Assembly: GCF_002160145.1 (NCBI RefSeq)
Contig: NZ_NFKA01000001.1
Coordinates: 1-64,000, forward strand
Source: Gemmiger sp. An194
Lineage (GTDB): Bacteria; Bacillota; Clostridia; Oscillospirales; Ruminococcaceae
Direction of reading: 5' to 3'
DNA: 64,000 bases
Position 1 is the stretch's first letter; each line of letters opens with the position of its first letter. The notes below the pieces were generated by a model. That model saw only the letters and a list, made by a program, of their open reading frames with translations, was not told where the DNA came from and made no database searches. Below, piece after piece: positions 24,808 to 36,143 of the stretch. Both the position numbers and the translations under genes were made by a program.

Positions 24808-27327
24808 TTAGTGGGATTCCAGCCAGGTCTTACCCTGGCCCACATCGGCGGTCAGGGGTACGGAGTAGCTCACCGCGCCCTCCATCTCCTCCTTCAGGAT
24901 GCGGGTCACGGTCTCGGCCTCGGCCTCCGGGGCCTCCACGATCAGTTCGTCGTGCACCTGCAGAATCAGCTTTGCGGCCAGGCCCTCAGCCCGCAGCCGC
25001 CGCCATACCTTCACCATGGCCAGCTTGATCACATCCGCCGCGGTGCCCTGGATGGGGGTGTTCATGGCCATCCGCTCGCCCAGCGCCCGCAGGTTGTGGT
25101 TCTTGCTGGCCAGCTCGGGCAGCGCCCGGCGGCGGCCGAACAGGGTGGTTACATAGCCCTTCTCGGTGCCGTGGGCGATGGTCTCGTCCATATAGTTTTT
25201 CACGCCGGGGAAGGTGGCCAGATAGTTCTTGATGAACTGGTCCGCCTCCTTGACGGTCACGTTGATGTCACGGGAAAGGCTGAACGCGCCGATGCCGTAC
25301 ACGATGCCGAAGTTCACCGCCTTGGCGGAGGAGCGCAGGGCGGGGGTGATCATCTCCGGCGGCAGGTTGTAGATCTTCGCGGCGGTGCTGCGGTGGATGT
25401 CCTGCCCGGTCAGAAAGGCCTGGCGCATGGATTCATCCCCGGAAATGTGGGCCAGCAGCCGCAGTTCGATCTGGCTGTAGTCCGCGTCCACCAGGGTGCA
25501 GCCGGGCGCTGCCACAAAGAACTGGCGCAGCTGGCTGCCCAGCGGGGTGCGGATGGGAATGTTCTGCATGTTGGGCTCGCTGGAGGAAAGCCGCCCGGTG
25601 CGGGCCTCGGTCTGGTTGAAGGTGGAGTGCATCCGCCCGTCCGGCCCGATCACCTTCAAAAGGCCCTCCACATAGGTGGAGTTCAGCTTCTGGTAGGTGC
25701 GGTACTGCAGAATGTCGTCGATCACCGGATGCTCCCGGCGCAGGTTTTCCAGCGTTTCCGCGTTGGTGGAGTAGCCGCTCTTGGTCTTTTTGCCGGGGGT
25801 CAGCTTCAGGTCCTCAAACAGGGCCTTACCCAGCTGCTTGGGGCTGTTCACGTTGAACTGGTAGCCCACCTGCTCGTAAATGCGGGCCAGGCACCCCTCC
25901 AGCTCCTGCTTCATCTTTTCGCCAAAGGCCACCAGGCCTTCCCGGTCCACCAGCATGCCGGTGCGCTCCATGTCCGCCAGCACCAGCGCCAGCGGCAGCT
26001 CCACCTCAGCCAGCAGCCGGTCCATGCCCTCCTCGGTCACCTTGGTATCCAGCGCGTCGTACAGCCCGGCCAGCACACCGGCCAGCGGGGCGGCTTCGCA
26101 CCGGAAGGCGGGCTGGATGCCGTACTCTGCGGTCAGATTTTCCACCGTGTAGCTGCTGGCGGCGGGGTTCAACAGGTAAGCGGCCAGCTTCGCGTCAAAC
26201 ACGATGCTCTTGCCCTCGATGCCGTTTGCCAGTGCCAGATGATACAAAGGCTTTGCGTCGAACACCCGCAGGGTGGCGTCGCTGTCCAGCAGGCGGACCA
26301 GCGCGGCCTCGTCCAGCGGGTAGACGGTGTTTTCCTGCACTGCGTACCAGCCCTCGCCCTCCTGGGCCAGCTCATACCGGCCCTCGGGGAGCATGGGCAG
26401 CACGTCCGGCTCCACGGCGGCAAGCTCCGGCGCGGGGGCGGCGGCCTTGGGGGTCACGCCCTCCAGACCCAGCCGGGGGGCCAGGCTGTGGATCTCCAGC
26501 TCGGCCAGCAGCCCGGCGGCCGCGGCCGCGTCGCCCTCGCCCCGCTTGTAGGCGCCGGGGGCGGTCTCCACCGGGATGGCGCAGTCGATCTCCGCCAGCT
26601 TGCGGGAAAGCTCGGCATCCTCTTTATAGGTGGTCAGCTTGGTGCGCACGCCGGGTTTGATGGCGCTGTCGTCGATGTTCTCGTACACGCCCGCCAGGCT
26701 GCCGAATTTCTGGATCAGGGCCAGGGCGGTTTTTTCGCCCACGCCCGCCACACCGGGGATGTTGTCCGAGGTGTCGCCCATCAGGCTCTTCACCTCGATG
26801 AGCTGCTTGGGGGTAACGCCGTATTTTTCCTCCACGGCGGCCTTGTCCATCACCACGGTCTCGCTGCGGCCCATACGGGTGGCGGCCAGCAGCACGGTCA
26901 CGTGGTCATTTACCAATTGCAGGCTGTCCCGGTCACCGGTGGCCAGGTAGCACTCGTCGCCCCGGGCGGCAGCGGCCGCGCTCAGGGTGCCCAGAATGTC
27001 GTCCGCCTCGTAGCCCTCCTTGGAGACCATCACGAAGCCCAGGTCGGCCAGCAGCTCCTTCAGCACCGGCATCTGCTGGGCCAGCTCCTCGGGCATGCCC
27101 TTGCGGGTGGCCTTGTAGCCGTCGTACATCTTGTGGCGGAAGGTGGGGGCCTTCAGGTCAAAGGCGATGGCCACCTCGTCCGGCTGGACCTCTTTCAACA
27201 GGTTCAGCAGAATGTTCATAAAACCGTAGATGGCGTTGGTGTAACGGCCATCCTTGGTGGTGAGCAGCTTGATGCCGTAGAAGGCGCGGTTCACAATGCT
27301 GTTGCCGTCCAAAACCAGCAATTTCAT
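24808..27327 (-). CDS. polA: DNA polymerase I
   Basis: An 839-residue polymerase for Okazaki-fragment processing and repair. The 5'-3' nuclease domain spans residues 1-290 (LVLDGNSIVNRAF, EADDILGTL, GDTSDNIPGV). A middle 3'-5' exonuclease-like domain (about 300-460) lacks the usual DxE motif, so proofreading is probably lost, as in Bacillus and Thermus enzymes. The polymerase domain carries VDADYSQIELR, RSSAKAVNFGIVYG and QVHDELIVE (about 790-797). GGAGGT precedes ATG. It is the first gene of polA-rimI-tsaD, with a short hairpin in its leader at about 27361-27380. Confidence 0.97.
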   Translation of the reverse strand: MKLLVLDGNSIVNRAFYGIKLLTTKDGRYTNAIYGFMNILLNLLKEVQPDEVAIAFDLKAPTFRHKMYDGYKATRKGMPEELAQQMPVLKELLADLGFVMVSKEGYEADDILGTLSAAAAARGDECYLATGDRDSLQLVNDHVTVLLAATRMGRSETVVMDKAAVEEKYGVTPKQLIEVKSLMGDTSDNIPGVAGVGEKTALALIQKFGSLAGVYENIDDSAIKPGVRTKLTTYKEDAELSRKLAEIDCAIPVETAPGAYKRGEGDAAAAAGLLAELEIHSLAPRLGLEGVTPKAAAPAPELAAVEPDVLPMLPEGRYELAQEGEGWYAVQENTVYPLDEAALVRLLDSDATLRVFDAKPLYHLALANGIEGKSIVFDAKLAAYLLNPAASSYTVENLTAEYGIQPAFRCEAAPLAGVLAGLYDALDTKVTEEGMDRLLAEVELPLALVLADMERTGMLVDREGLVAFGEKMKQELEGCLARIYEQVGYQFNVNSPKQLGKALFEDLKLTPGKKTKSGYSTNAETLENLRREHPVIDDILQYRTYQKLNSTYVEGLLKVIGPDGRMHSTFNQTEARTGRLSSSEPNMQNIPIRTPLGSQLRQFFVAAPGCTLVDADYSQIELRLLAHISGDESMRQAFLTGQDIHRSTAAKIYNLPPEMITPALRSSAKAVNFGIVYGIGAFSLSRDINVTVKEADQFIKNYLATFPGVKNYMDETIAHGTEKGYVTTLFGRRRALPELASKNHNLRALGERMAMNTPIQGTAADVIKLAMVKVWRRLRAEGLAAKLILQVHDELIVEAPEAEAETVTRILKEEMEGAVSYSVPLTADVGQGKTWLESH

Positions 27328-27411
27328 GGGCAGACCTCCGAAAAAAAACGTGTGTTGGCCGCCCGCGAAAAACAGCGGGCAGCGGTCGCTATGCCATAGC
27401 TATATTTAATA

Positions 27412-27444
27412 AGTATACCACAACGCTGCGTTTTGTGGTACAAT
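27412..27444. promoter_or_regulatory. Overlapping divergent promoters of polA and dusB around an inverted repeat
   Basis: A dyad TACCACAA (27416-27423) / TTGTGGTA (27433-27440) is flanked by two extended -10 elements: TGGTATACT reading left (TATACT at 27412-27417) for polA and TGGTACAAT reading right (TACAAT at 27439-27444) for dusB. Neither has a clear -35 box. The two promoters must occlude each other. Confidence 0.65.
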
Positions 27445-27499
27445 AAACCCTGGATTTCTGCCGGGGCGGCGCTCCGGCTTATTCAAAGGAGAAACTGCA

Positions 27500-28474
27500 A
27501 TGCAGCTTGGCAATATGACCTTTGCCCCCGGCGCGGTGCTGGCCCCCATGGCCGGCTTTACCGATGCCGCCTGCCGCCGTCTGGCGGCCAACCACGGGGC
27601 GCTTTACACCATCAGCGAGATGGTCAGCGCGAAGGCTCTGACCTTTGGCGACAAAAAGAGCGCCCAGCTGATTTATAATGAAAACAACCCGGCCCCCTAC
27701 GGGGTGCAGCTGTTCGGCGCGGAGCCCGAGACCATGGGCCAGGCCACCGCGCTGATCCAGAAGTACAAGTTCGATTTCATCGACATCAACATGGGCTGCC
27801 CGGCTCCCAAGATCAACTCCAGCGGAGCGGGCAGCAAGCTGATGCTGGACCCCAAAAACTGCGGCGACATCGTGGCCGCCGTGGTGAAGGAGAGCCAGGG
27901 CAAGCCGGTCACCGTGAAGATGCGCGCCGGCTGGGATGCCGACCACATCACCGCCGTGGAGGTGGCCAAGGCCTGCGAGGCCGCGGGCGCGGCGCTGGTG
28001 GCGGTGCACGGCCGCACCCGGGAGCAGATGTATCAGCCCGGAACCGTGGACTGGAAGATCATCGAAGCGGTGAAAAAGGCGGTGAACATCCCGGTGCTGG
28101 GCAACGGCGACATTGAATCCGCCGCCGACGCGCTGGCCATGGTGAACGCCACCGGCTGCGACGGCGTGATGGTGGGCCGTGCCGCGCTGGGCGACCCCTG
28201 GATCTTTGCCGAGATCAAGGCCGCCTTAAACGGTGAGCCTGCCCCGGAAAAGCCCACCCTCCGCCAGCGGCTGGAGGCTTTGCGCACCCAGGTGTATGAG
28301 ATGTGCGAGGAAAAGGGCGAGTGGGTAGCCATGCCCCAGGCCCGCAGCCAGGCCCTTTATTACATGCGGGGCCTCAAGGGCGCGGCGGGGCTGCGCCGGG
28401 CCTGCTGCCAGCTGAGCCACTACGAAGACCTGGACGAGCTCTTCCAAAAAGTATACGACGCGGGCAACCGCTGA
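27500..28474 (+). CDS. dusB: tRNA-dihydrouridine synthase
   Basis: A 324-residue FMN-dependent enzyme that reduces uridines in the D-loop of tRNA. The N-terminal TIM barrel has LAPMAGFTD, the catalytic Cys in DINMGCPAPKINSSGAGS, and VHGRTREQMYQ; GNGDIESAADA and GVMVGRAALGDPW lie at the FMN phosphate site. A helical C-terminal domain completes it. The length is typical. AAAGGAG lies about eight bases before ATG. It converges with yfbR with only five bases between the stops and no visible terminator. Confidence 0.94.
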   Translation: MQLGNMTFAPGAVLAPMAGFTDAACRRLAANHGALYTISEMVSAKALTFGDKKSAQLIYNENNPAPYGVQLFGAEPETMGQATALIQKYKFDFIDINMGCPAPKINSSGAGSKLMLDPKNCGDIVAAVVKESQGKPVTVKMRAGWDADHITAVEVAKACEAAGAALVAVHGRTREQMYQPGTVDWKIIEAVKKAVNIPVLGNGDIESAADALAMVNATGCDGVMVGRAALGDPWIFAEIKAALNGEPAPEKPTLRQRLEALRTQVYEMCEEKGEWVAMPQARSQALYYMRGLKGAAGLRRACCQLSHYEDLDELFQKVYDAGNR

Positions 28475-28479
28475 GCGGT

Positions 28480-29079
28480 TCAGTCCGCGCTCTGGCCGGT
28501 CAGCTCATCCAAAGGCTGGGCGTAGCAGGGCAGCATGTGTACGATGAAATAGTCCGCCTCCGGGCAGTTCATTTCCTTTAATGCGGCCCGCTGCTGGGTC
28601 AGCGCGGCGGCAAACTCCCGGTTGCCCGCCTGCACCTCCTCGGTGCATTTGATCAGGGCGCTCAGCCGGTCCGCCGCCTTGAGCAGCCTGGCCTCTTCTT
28701 CGGTGAGCAGGCTGCCGGTCACGTAACCGGCCATCTCGCCCCGCAGCTGGGGCGGCAGATACCCCAGAAGGGCGGCGGCGCTTTCGTCTTCCAATGCCTT
28801 GTAGGCTTTGCGCAGCCGCTCGTTTTTGTATTTCACCGGGGTGGGCATGTCGCCTGTGAGGATCTCCTGCGCATCGTGATACAGCGCCGCCACCGCCACC
28901 GTCTCCGGCCGCACCGGCGTGCCGGTGATGCGTTGGGCGATCAGGCACAGGGTATGGGCCAGAATGGCGGTGTCCGCCGCGTGTTCGCTCAGGCTCTCGG
29001 TGCGGGAGGCGTGCATCAGGCTCCACCGGCGGATGTATTTCATCCGGCTCACCAGTGCGTTGAAGGAATAGATTTTCAT
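28480..29079 (-). CDS. yfbR: 5'-deoxynucleotidase, YfbR family
   Basis: A 199-residue HD-domain phosphohydrolase, the same length as E. coli YfbR. The metal ligands align exactly: H33 (SEHAADTA), H68-D69 (YHDAQE) and E72, followed by LTGDMPTPVKY. It removes phosphate from deoxyribonucleoside 5'-monophosphates. The ATG at 29079 has AGGAG upstream. The frame upstream of it is non-homologous. It has its own extended -10 promoter. Confidence 0.9.
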   Translation of the reverse strand: MKIYSFNALVSRMKYIRRWSLMHASRTESLSEHAADTAILAHTLCLIAQRITGTPVRPETVAVAALYHDAQEILTGDMPTPVKYKNERLRKAYKALEDESAAALLGYLPPQLRGEMAGYVTGSLLTEEEARLLKAADRLSALIKCTEEVQAGNREFAAALTQQRAALKEMNCPEADYFIVHMLPCYAQPLDELTGQSAD

Positions 29080-29143
29080 TTCTTTCACACTCCTGGGTGT
29101 TATACTGAACTTTATCTGCGCCCACCGGGCGCTTTCTGAAAAC

Positions 29144-29152
29144 ACTATATCA
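29144..29152 (-). promoter_or_regulatory. yfbR: Extended -10 promoter of yfbR
   Basis: TGATATAGT on the minus strand (TATAGT at 29144-29149 preceded by TGA), without a clear -35. The leader contains a GCGCCC/GGGCGC hairpin near 29120-29134. Confidence 0.45.
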
Positions 29153-29213
29153 TATTTTCCCGCACGGGGGCAGCCCCGGCGCGGCGAAAGAAAAAGGATG
29201 TGAGGTGCGTTCT

Positions 29214-31592
29214 ATGATACGCCCACTGGAAAAACCACAGAACAAATACTGGCTCACCTTTGCGCTGTGCGGCCTGGCCGCCGCGCTGATGTTCCTGCCG
29301 TTCTATATTGTGGACAAAGGCTTCTTTTTGTACGCGGGGGACTTCAACAGCCAGCAGATCGCCTTTTACTATTCCGCCAATGAATTCGTGAAATCCGGCG
29401 GCGGCTCCTTCAGCTGGGCCACCGACCTGGGCAGCGGCTTTCTGAACAGCTACGCCTTTTATCTGGCGGGCAGTCCCTTCTGGTGGCTGAGCCTGCTGTT
29501 CCCGGCGGCCTGGCTGCCTTATCTGATGGTGCCGCTGCTCTGTTTGAAATTCGCCGTGGCGGGCGGGGGCGCGTACCTGTGGATGCGCCGCTACACCCGC
29601 AAGCCCAATATGGCGGTGCTGGGGGCCTGCATGTATGCCTTTTCCGGCTTCACCGTGTACAACGTGTTTTTCAACCATTTTGTGGATGTGGTGGCGCTGT
29701 TTCCTTATCTGCTCTGGGCGCTGGACGCGGCGGTGTACGAAAAGCGCCGGGGCCCCTTTGCGGTGCTGGTGGCGCTGAACCTACTCAACAACTACTTCTT
29801 CTTCGCCGGTCAGGTGGTGTTCCTGGCCATCTACTTTATCTGCATGGTGCTGGCCGGGCGGTACAAAATCAATGGCCGCACCTTCGGCGCGCTGGCCTTC
29901 GAGAGTCTGGCGGGCGTGGGCATGGGGGCCATTCTGGCCATCCCCACCATGCTCAGTTTGCAGAACAACCCCCGGGTGTCCAGCTTTTCCGATGGCTTCG
30001 GCCTGCTGCTCTACGGCAATGTGCAGCAGTACGCCGCCATTCTTTACAGCTTCTTCTTCCCGCCGGACTGCCCCTACATGCCGGTGATCTTCGATTCCGG
30101 CGTTATTAAATGGACCAGCATGACCGCCTATCTGCCCCTGGTGAGCATGATGGGCGTGCTGGCCTACTGCCGGTGCAAAAAGGGCACCGCCTTCAAGTGG
30201 ATTCTCAGCGTCTGCCTGGTGATGGCACTGGTGCCGGGGCTGAACTCCATGTTCTACGCCATGAACTCCAGCTACTACGCCCGCTGGTACTACATGCCGG
30301 TGCTCATCATGTGCGCGGTCACCATCTACGGGCTGGAGCACGAGGACGAGGTGGACCTGAAAAAGGGCCTTCGTCCCACGCTGGCGGTGCTGCTGGCCTA
30401 CTGTGCCTTCGCGCTGGTGCCCACCGAGACCGACGACGGCGGCTGGAAGATCGGCGTGATGGACTACCCGGAAAAGTTCTTTTTGAACTTCGGCATCGCC
30501 TTCATCGGGGTGCTGCTGTTCTGGGTGCTGTGGCTCATGTACAAGCGCACGCCCCAGCTGCCCCGGCGACTCACCGCCGCGGTGCTGGCCTTCGGCTGCC
30601 TGTACGGCGCGGTGCACATTGCCATTGGCAAGTTTGCCCAGTGGGACAACGACAAGGACTTTTATCAGCAGCAGTATGTGGACGGCCGGGCTCTGGCGGA
30701 GATTCTGCCGGAGGGCGCCTACCGCATCGACGACTACGAATGCTACGATAACCTGGGTCTGTGGGTGAACCGGAGCGACCTGCAGACCTTCAACTCCACC
30801 GTGGCCCCCTCCATTCTGGAGTTCTACCCCCAGGTGGGCGTGAAGCGGGATGTGCGCAGCGCCCCGGAGGTGGACGAATACGCCCTGCGGGGTCTGCTGA
30901 GCGTGAAATACACCATCTGCCCGGTGGACAAGCAGGAGGAATTTGAGGAAAAAGCCGGCGACAACTGGCGCTACTGGACAACCCAGGGCCAGCTGGCAGT
31001 GTATGAGAACACCGACTGGCTGCCCATGGCCTACGCCTACGATGCCTACATCACCGAGGAGGAGTACGAGGACATCCCGGAGGAATACCGGGACAATCTG
31101 CTGGTGCGGGCCATGGTGCTCAGCGAGGAGCAGGTGAACACCTGGGGCGGCGGACTGCGCCACCTGACCGAGGCCGAGCAGACCGACTTCGACCGGGCCA
31201 GCTACGAGGAGGATCTGGACGACCGCCAGGCCATGGCCGCCAGCAGCGTCGCGCTGGACAACTGGGGCCTTACCGCCAACATCCAGCTGGAAAACAGCAC
31301 CCTGGTCTTCTTCCCGGTGCCCTACGACGCGGGCTTCACCGCCATTGTAAACGGCGAGGAGGCCCCGGTGCTCAAGGTCTCCGGCGGACTGATGGCGGTG
31401 CCTGCCTCCGCGGGCGACAACACCATCCGGCTGGAATATCATACCCAGGGCCTGAATGTGAGCCTTGCTCTGGCGGGAGTGAGCGCCGTGGTCTTTGCGG
31501 GCTATCTGGTGCTGTGCGCCCGTGCCCGCAAAAAGCACCGGGCGGCTCTCGCGGAAAAATATCATCTGGACCCGCCGCAGCCCCGGCAGTAA
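29214..31592 (+). CDS. YfhO family membrane protein
   Basis: A 792-residue protein with about twelve or more hydrophobic helices in the first 450 residues and a large extracytoplasmic C-terminal part (about 460-765), closed by a last helix (about 763-780) and a basic tail. The first loop has YAGDFNSQQIAFYY, in the place where GT-C fold glycosyltransferases keep acidic residues. YfhO in Bacillus and Listeria is involved in glycosylating lipoteichoic acid, so a wall-polymer sugar transfer role is a fair inference. ATG at 29214 follows GAGGTG by six bases. It is followed 28 bases later by tex. Confidence 0.85.
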   Translation: MIRPLEKPQNKYWLTFALCGLAAALMFLPFYIVDKGFFLYAGDFNSQQIAFYYSANEFVKSGGGSFSWATDLGSGFLNSYAFYLAGSPFWWLSLLFPAAWLPYLMVPLLCLKFAVAGGGAYLWMRRYTRKPNMAVLGACMYAFSGFTVYNVFFNHFVDVVALFPYLLWALDAAVYEKRRGPFAVLVALNLLNNYFFFAGQVVFLAIYFICMVLAGRYKINGRTFGALAFESLAGVGMGAILAIPTMLSLQNNPRVSSFSDGFGLLLYGNVQQYAAILYSFFFPPDCPYMPVIFDSGVIKWTSMTAYLPLVSMMGVLAYCRCKKGTAFKWILSVCLVMALVPGLNSMFYAMNSSYYARWYYMPVLIMCAVTIYGLEHEDEVDLKKGLRPTLAVLLAYCAFALVPTETDDGGWKIGVMDYPEKFFLNFGIAFIGVLLFWVLWLMYKRTPQLPRRLTAAVLAFGCLYGAVHIAIGKFAQWDNDKDFYQQQYVDGRALAEILPEGAYRIDDYECYDNLGLWVNRSDLQTFNSTVAPSILEFYPQVGVKRDVRSAPEVDEYALRGLLSVKYTICPVDKQEEFEEKAGDNWRYWTTQGQLAVYENTDWLPMAYAYDAYITEEEYEDIPEEYRDNLLVRAMVLSEEQVNTWGGGLRHLTEAEQTDFDRASYEEDLDDRQAMAASSVALDNWGLTANIQLENSTLVFFPVPYDAGFTAIVNGEEAPVLKVSGGLMAVPASAGDNTIRLEYHTQGLNVSLALAGVSAVVFAGYLVLCARARKKHRAALAEKYHLDPPQPRQ

Positions 31593-31620
31593 GACCGGAA
31601 CACAAAGGAGAAAGAACCCA

Positions 31621-33771
<2,151 letters not shown>

Positions 33772-33805
33772 ATCAAGGCAGAGAAGGGAAAGGGAGGAAA
33801 CAGCC

Positions 33806-34174
33806 ATGCAGGTAAAATTCAGCGTGTACTTTTGCAGCGACGAGGGCGAGCGTTTTTTCGGCGCTGGCCCCTGTGAGCTGCTGCTGGAGGTGGAGCGGCT
33901 GGGCAGCCTGCGGGCTGCGGCCCAGCATCTGGGCATGGCCTATACCAAGGCCTTTTCCATGGTCAAGCGGGCGGAACGGGAATTCGGCTTCGCCATGACC
34001 CAGCGGACCATCGGCGGCAAGGGGGGCGGCGGCAGTACCATCACCCCTCAGGCCAAGGAGCTGCTCATGCGCTATCAGGCCTACCGTACCGCCTGCGGCC
34101 AGAGCGCCCAGGATCTGTACAACACCTATTTTTCCTCGTTCCATCCGGAAAAGGATCTTCCCCCGGAGCAATAA
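33806..34174 (+). CDS. ModE-like/LysR-type winged HTH protein (DNA-binding domain only)
   Basis: A 122-residue protein with one winged helix-turn-helix: LLLEVERLGSLRAAAQHLGM and AYTKAFSMVKRAEREFG (about residues 26-62), then the wing with GGKGGGGSTITPQAKELL. This is the N-terminal module of ModE, without the molybdate-binding TOBE domains. Such single-domain proteins often accompany molybdenum enzymes or transporters. Here the neighbours are tex and a convergent TauE-type exporter. A link with the selenium/XdhC genes 16-27 kb away is possible but unproven. The RBS GGAGG is strong. Confidence 0.78.
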   Translation: MQVKFSVYFCSDEGERFFGAGPCELLLEVERLGSLRAAAQHLGMAYTKAFSMVKRAEREFGFAMTQRTIGGKGGGGSTITPQAKELLMRYQAYRTACGQSAQDLYNTYFSSFHPEKDLPPEQ

Positions 34175-34220
34175 AAAAAGCCGCGGAGCATTCTCTTTTG
34201 GAATGCTCCGCGGCTTTTTT
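34174..34220. terminator. Bidirectional terminator
   Basis: A 20-base perfect inverted repeat (34174-34193 with 34201-34220), with A6/T6 outer ends, lies between the convergent HTH and TauE genes. Confidence 0.95.
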
Positions 34221-34222
34221 GA

Positions 34223-34990
34223 TTACAGATAATGCACCGCGATCATGATTACACCCAGCACGGTGAGCACTGCGCCGGTGGCCCGGTTGAGCACCACCGG
34301 GCTGGCCCGGTTGGCGAAGCGGGCGGCAATGAGCGCCCACACCAGAGTAAACAGCATGCACAGCGCCAGCACCAGAGCGTCCGGTGTGCCGCCGATGGCA
34401 AAGTGGGAAACCGCGCCGGTGAGGGCGGTGAAGGTCATGATGAACACACTGGTGCCCACCGCGGTCTTCAGCTCGTAGCCCAGCACGCTGGTAAGGATGA
34501 GCAGCATCATCAAACCGCCGCCCGCGCCCACAAAGCCGCAGATGAAGCCGATCACCACGCCGCAGCCCAGCGATTGCAGGCAGCTCACCAGCGGCGAGAG
34601 CCCGGCCCGCTTCTCCTTAGTGGTGGTCACCGGCAGCACGATGAATTTCAGCCCCAGGAACAGGGTCATAAACAGCGAGAAGCCGCCCATGGTCTGGCTG
34701 GGCATCAGGCTGGCGGCCCAGCTGCCCACCATGGTGAAGAGAAGCACCGCGGCCATCATCACCAGTCCGCCCCGGATGTCCAGGTTTTTATTTTTGCCGT
34801 AGGTGTAGGCGGAGGCGGCGCTGGCGAGCACGTCGCTGGCCAGGGCGATGCCCACCGCCAGATAGGGGTCCATGTGCAGGAAGGTGATGAGCATGGGGCT
34901 GATCACCGCGGCGGCGCTCATGCCGGCGAAGCCGGTGCCCAGGCCCGCGCCCATCCCCGCAAAAAAGCATACGATCAGGCTCAAAAGCAT
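34223..34990 (-). CDS. TauE/SafE family anion exporter
   Basis: A 255-residue membrane protein with about eight helices arranged in two repeats. Repeat 1 has GLGTGFAGMSAAAVISPML; repeat 2 has GFICGFVGAGGGLMMLLIL. These Gly-rich segments are the family signature. Members export sulfite, sulfoacetate or similar organosulfur anions; which one is unknown. GAGGA lies about nine bases before ATG. It ends at a shared bidirectional terminator. No dedicated regulator adjoins, except the convergent ModE-like HTH protein. Confidence 0.85.
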   Translation of the reverse strand: MLLSLIVCFFAGMGAGLGTGFAGMSAAAVISPMLITFLHMDPYLAVGIALASDVLASAASAYTYGKNKNLDIRGGLVMMAAVLLFTMVGSWAASLMPSQTMGGFSLFMTLFLGLKFIVLPVTTTKEKRAGLSPLVSCLQSLGCGVVIGFICGFVGAGGGLMMLLILTSVLGYELKTAVGTSVFIMTFTALTGAVSHFAIGGTPDALVLALCMLFTLVWALIAARFANRASPVVLNRATGAVLTVLGVIMIAVHYL

Positions 34991-35073
34991 CTTACCGTTT
35001 CCTCACTTTTCCAATTTCCAAAATGTCAAAGAGAAGAATAGCGCAAAAAGGCGAAAATTTTGTGAACAGTCCG

Positions 35074-35108
35074 AAAAAAGACCCGGCCTTCCATTCCGGA
35101 AGGCCGGG
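35074..35108 (-). terminator. asnA: Terminator after asnA
   Basis: An 11-bp stem (35082-35092 with 35098-35108) is followed on the minus strand by TCTTTTTT. Confidence 0.88.
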
Positions 35109-35130
35109 AACCTGTAACATCAGGAAAATA

Positions 35131-36138
35131 TCACAGCAGGGGAACACCGGCGGCGCGGCAGGCGGCGCGGGTCTCGTCGTCCCACAGGCTCACCTGTACC
35201 TCGCCCACGTGTGCCTTGCCCAGCAGCAGCATGCACAGACGGCTCTGGCCGATGCCGCCGCCGATGGTCAGGGGCAGCTCGCCCGCCAGCAGCATCTGGT
35301 GGAAGGGCAGGGCGCGGCGCTCGTCGCAGCCGGCCTCGCTCAGCTGCCGGTCCAGCGCGGCGGGGTCCACGCGGATGCCCATGCTGCTGATCTCGATGGC
35401 CTGTTCCAGCGGCTCGTGCCAGAACAGCAGGTCGCCGTTCAGGGTCCAGTCATCGTAGTCGGGGGCGCGGCCGTCGTGGGGCTTGCCGCTCTTCAGCTTG
35501 CCGCCGATCTGCATGATGAAGATGGTGCGGTGCTCCTTGGCAAAGGCGTTTTCCCGCTCCTTGGGCGACAGGCCGGGGTACAGATCCTCCAGCTCTTGGC
35601 TGGTCACGAAGGTGACCTCGCGGCACAGGCTGGTGTTCAGATCCGCGAACTGCCATTTCAGCTCATCCAGGGTGGAGCTGATGGCGTACACGATGTTCTG
35701 CACCGTGTGCTGCAAAAATTCCGGGGTGCGGTCCTGGGCGGTGATCACCTTTTCCCAGTCCCACTGGTCCACGTAGATGGAGTGCAGATTATCCATCTCC
35801 TCATCCCGGCGGATGGCGTTCATGTCGGTTACAAGGCCGTTGCCCACCCGGAAGCCGTACTGATGCAGGGCCAGCCGCTTCCACTTGGCCAGGCTGTGAA
35901 CCACCTGGGCGCTGGAGCCGGTGGCGGGCACGTCGAAGCTGACCGGGCGCTCCACGCCGTTCAAGTCGTCGTTCAGGCCGGTGGCCGGGTCCACGAACAG
36001 GGGCGCGGTGACCCGCTTCAGATGCAGTGCGGCGCAGAGCTTCACCTCGAAGATCTGCTTGATCAGGCCGATGGCCTTCTGGGTGTCGTAAAGGCCCAGG
36101 CAGGGCGTGTAGCCGCTGGGCAGCACGGTCTTGTTCAT
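35131..36138 (-). CDS. asnA: Aspartate--ammonia ligase
   Basis: A 335-residue ammonia-dependent asparagine synthetase, structurally related to class II aminoacyl-tRNA synthetases. Family segments are clear: the N-terminal substrate region, SFDVPATGSSAQVVHSLAKW, GLVTDMNAIRRDEEMDNLHS, VDQWDWEK, and the ATP-site end LTIGGGIGQSRLCMLLLGK. The enzyme makes Asn from Asp, ammonia and ATP. ATG at 36138 is set by homology and by GAGGAG inside the end of the upstream CNNM gene; only five bases separate the two genes, so they share an operon. Confidence 0.96.
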   Translation of the reverse strand: MNKTVLPSGYTPCLGLYDTQKAIGLIKQIFEVKLCAALHLKRVTAPLFVDPATGLNDDLNGVERPVSFDVPATGSSAQVVHSLAKWKRLALHQYGFRVGNGLVTDMNAIRRDEEMDNLHSIYVDQWDWEKVITAQDRTPEFLQHTVQNIVYAISSTLDELKWQFADLNTSLCREVTFVTSQELEDLYPGLSPKERENAFAKEHRTIFIMQIGGKLKSGKPHDGRAPDYDDWTLNGDLLFWHEPLEQAIEISSMGIRVDPAALDRQLSEAGCDERRALPFHQMLLAGELPLTIGGGIGQSRLCMLLLGKAHVGEVQVSLWDDETRAACRAAGVPLL

Positions 36139-36143
36139 TGGTG

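Noticed and set aside
24754-27399. 881-codon plus-strand open frame opposite polA
   Set aside because: His/Gln/Gly/Leu-rich translation typical of an antisense shadow; polA is intact on the other strand.
35001-35029. TTGACA upstream of the TauE gene as a promoter
   Set aside because: No acceptable -10 hexamer at 15-19 bases.
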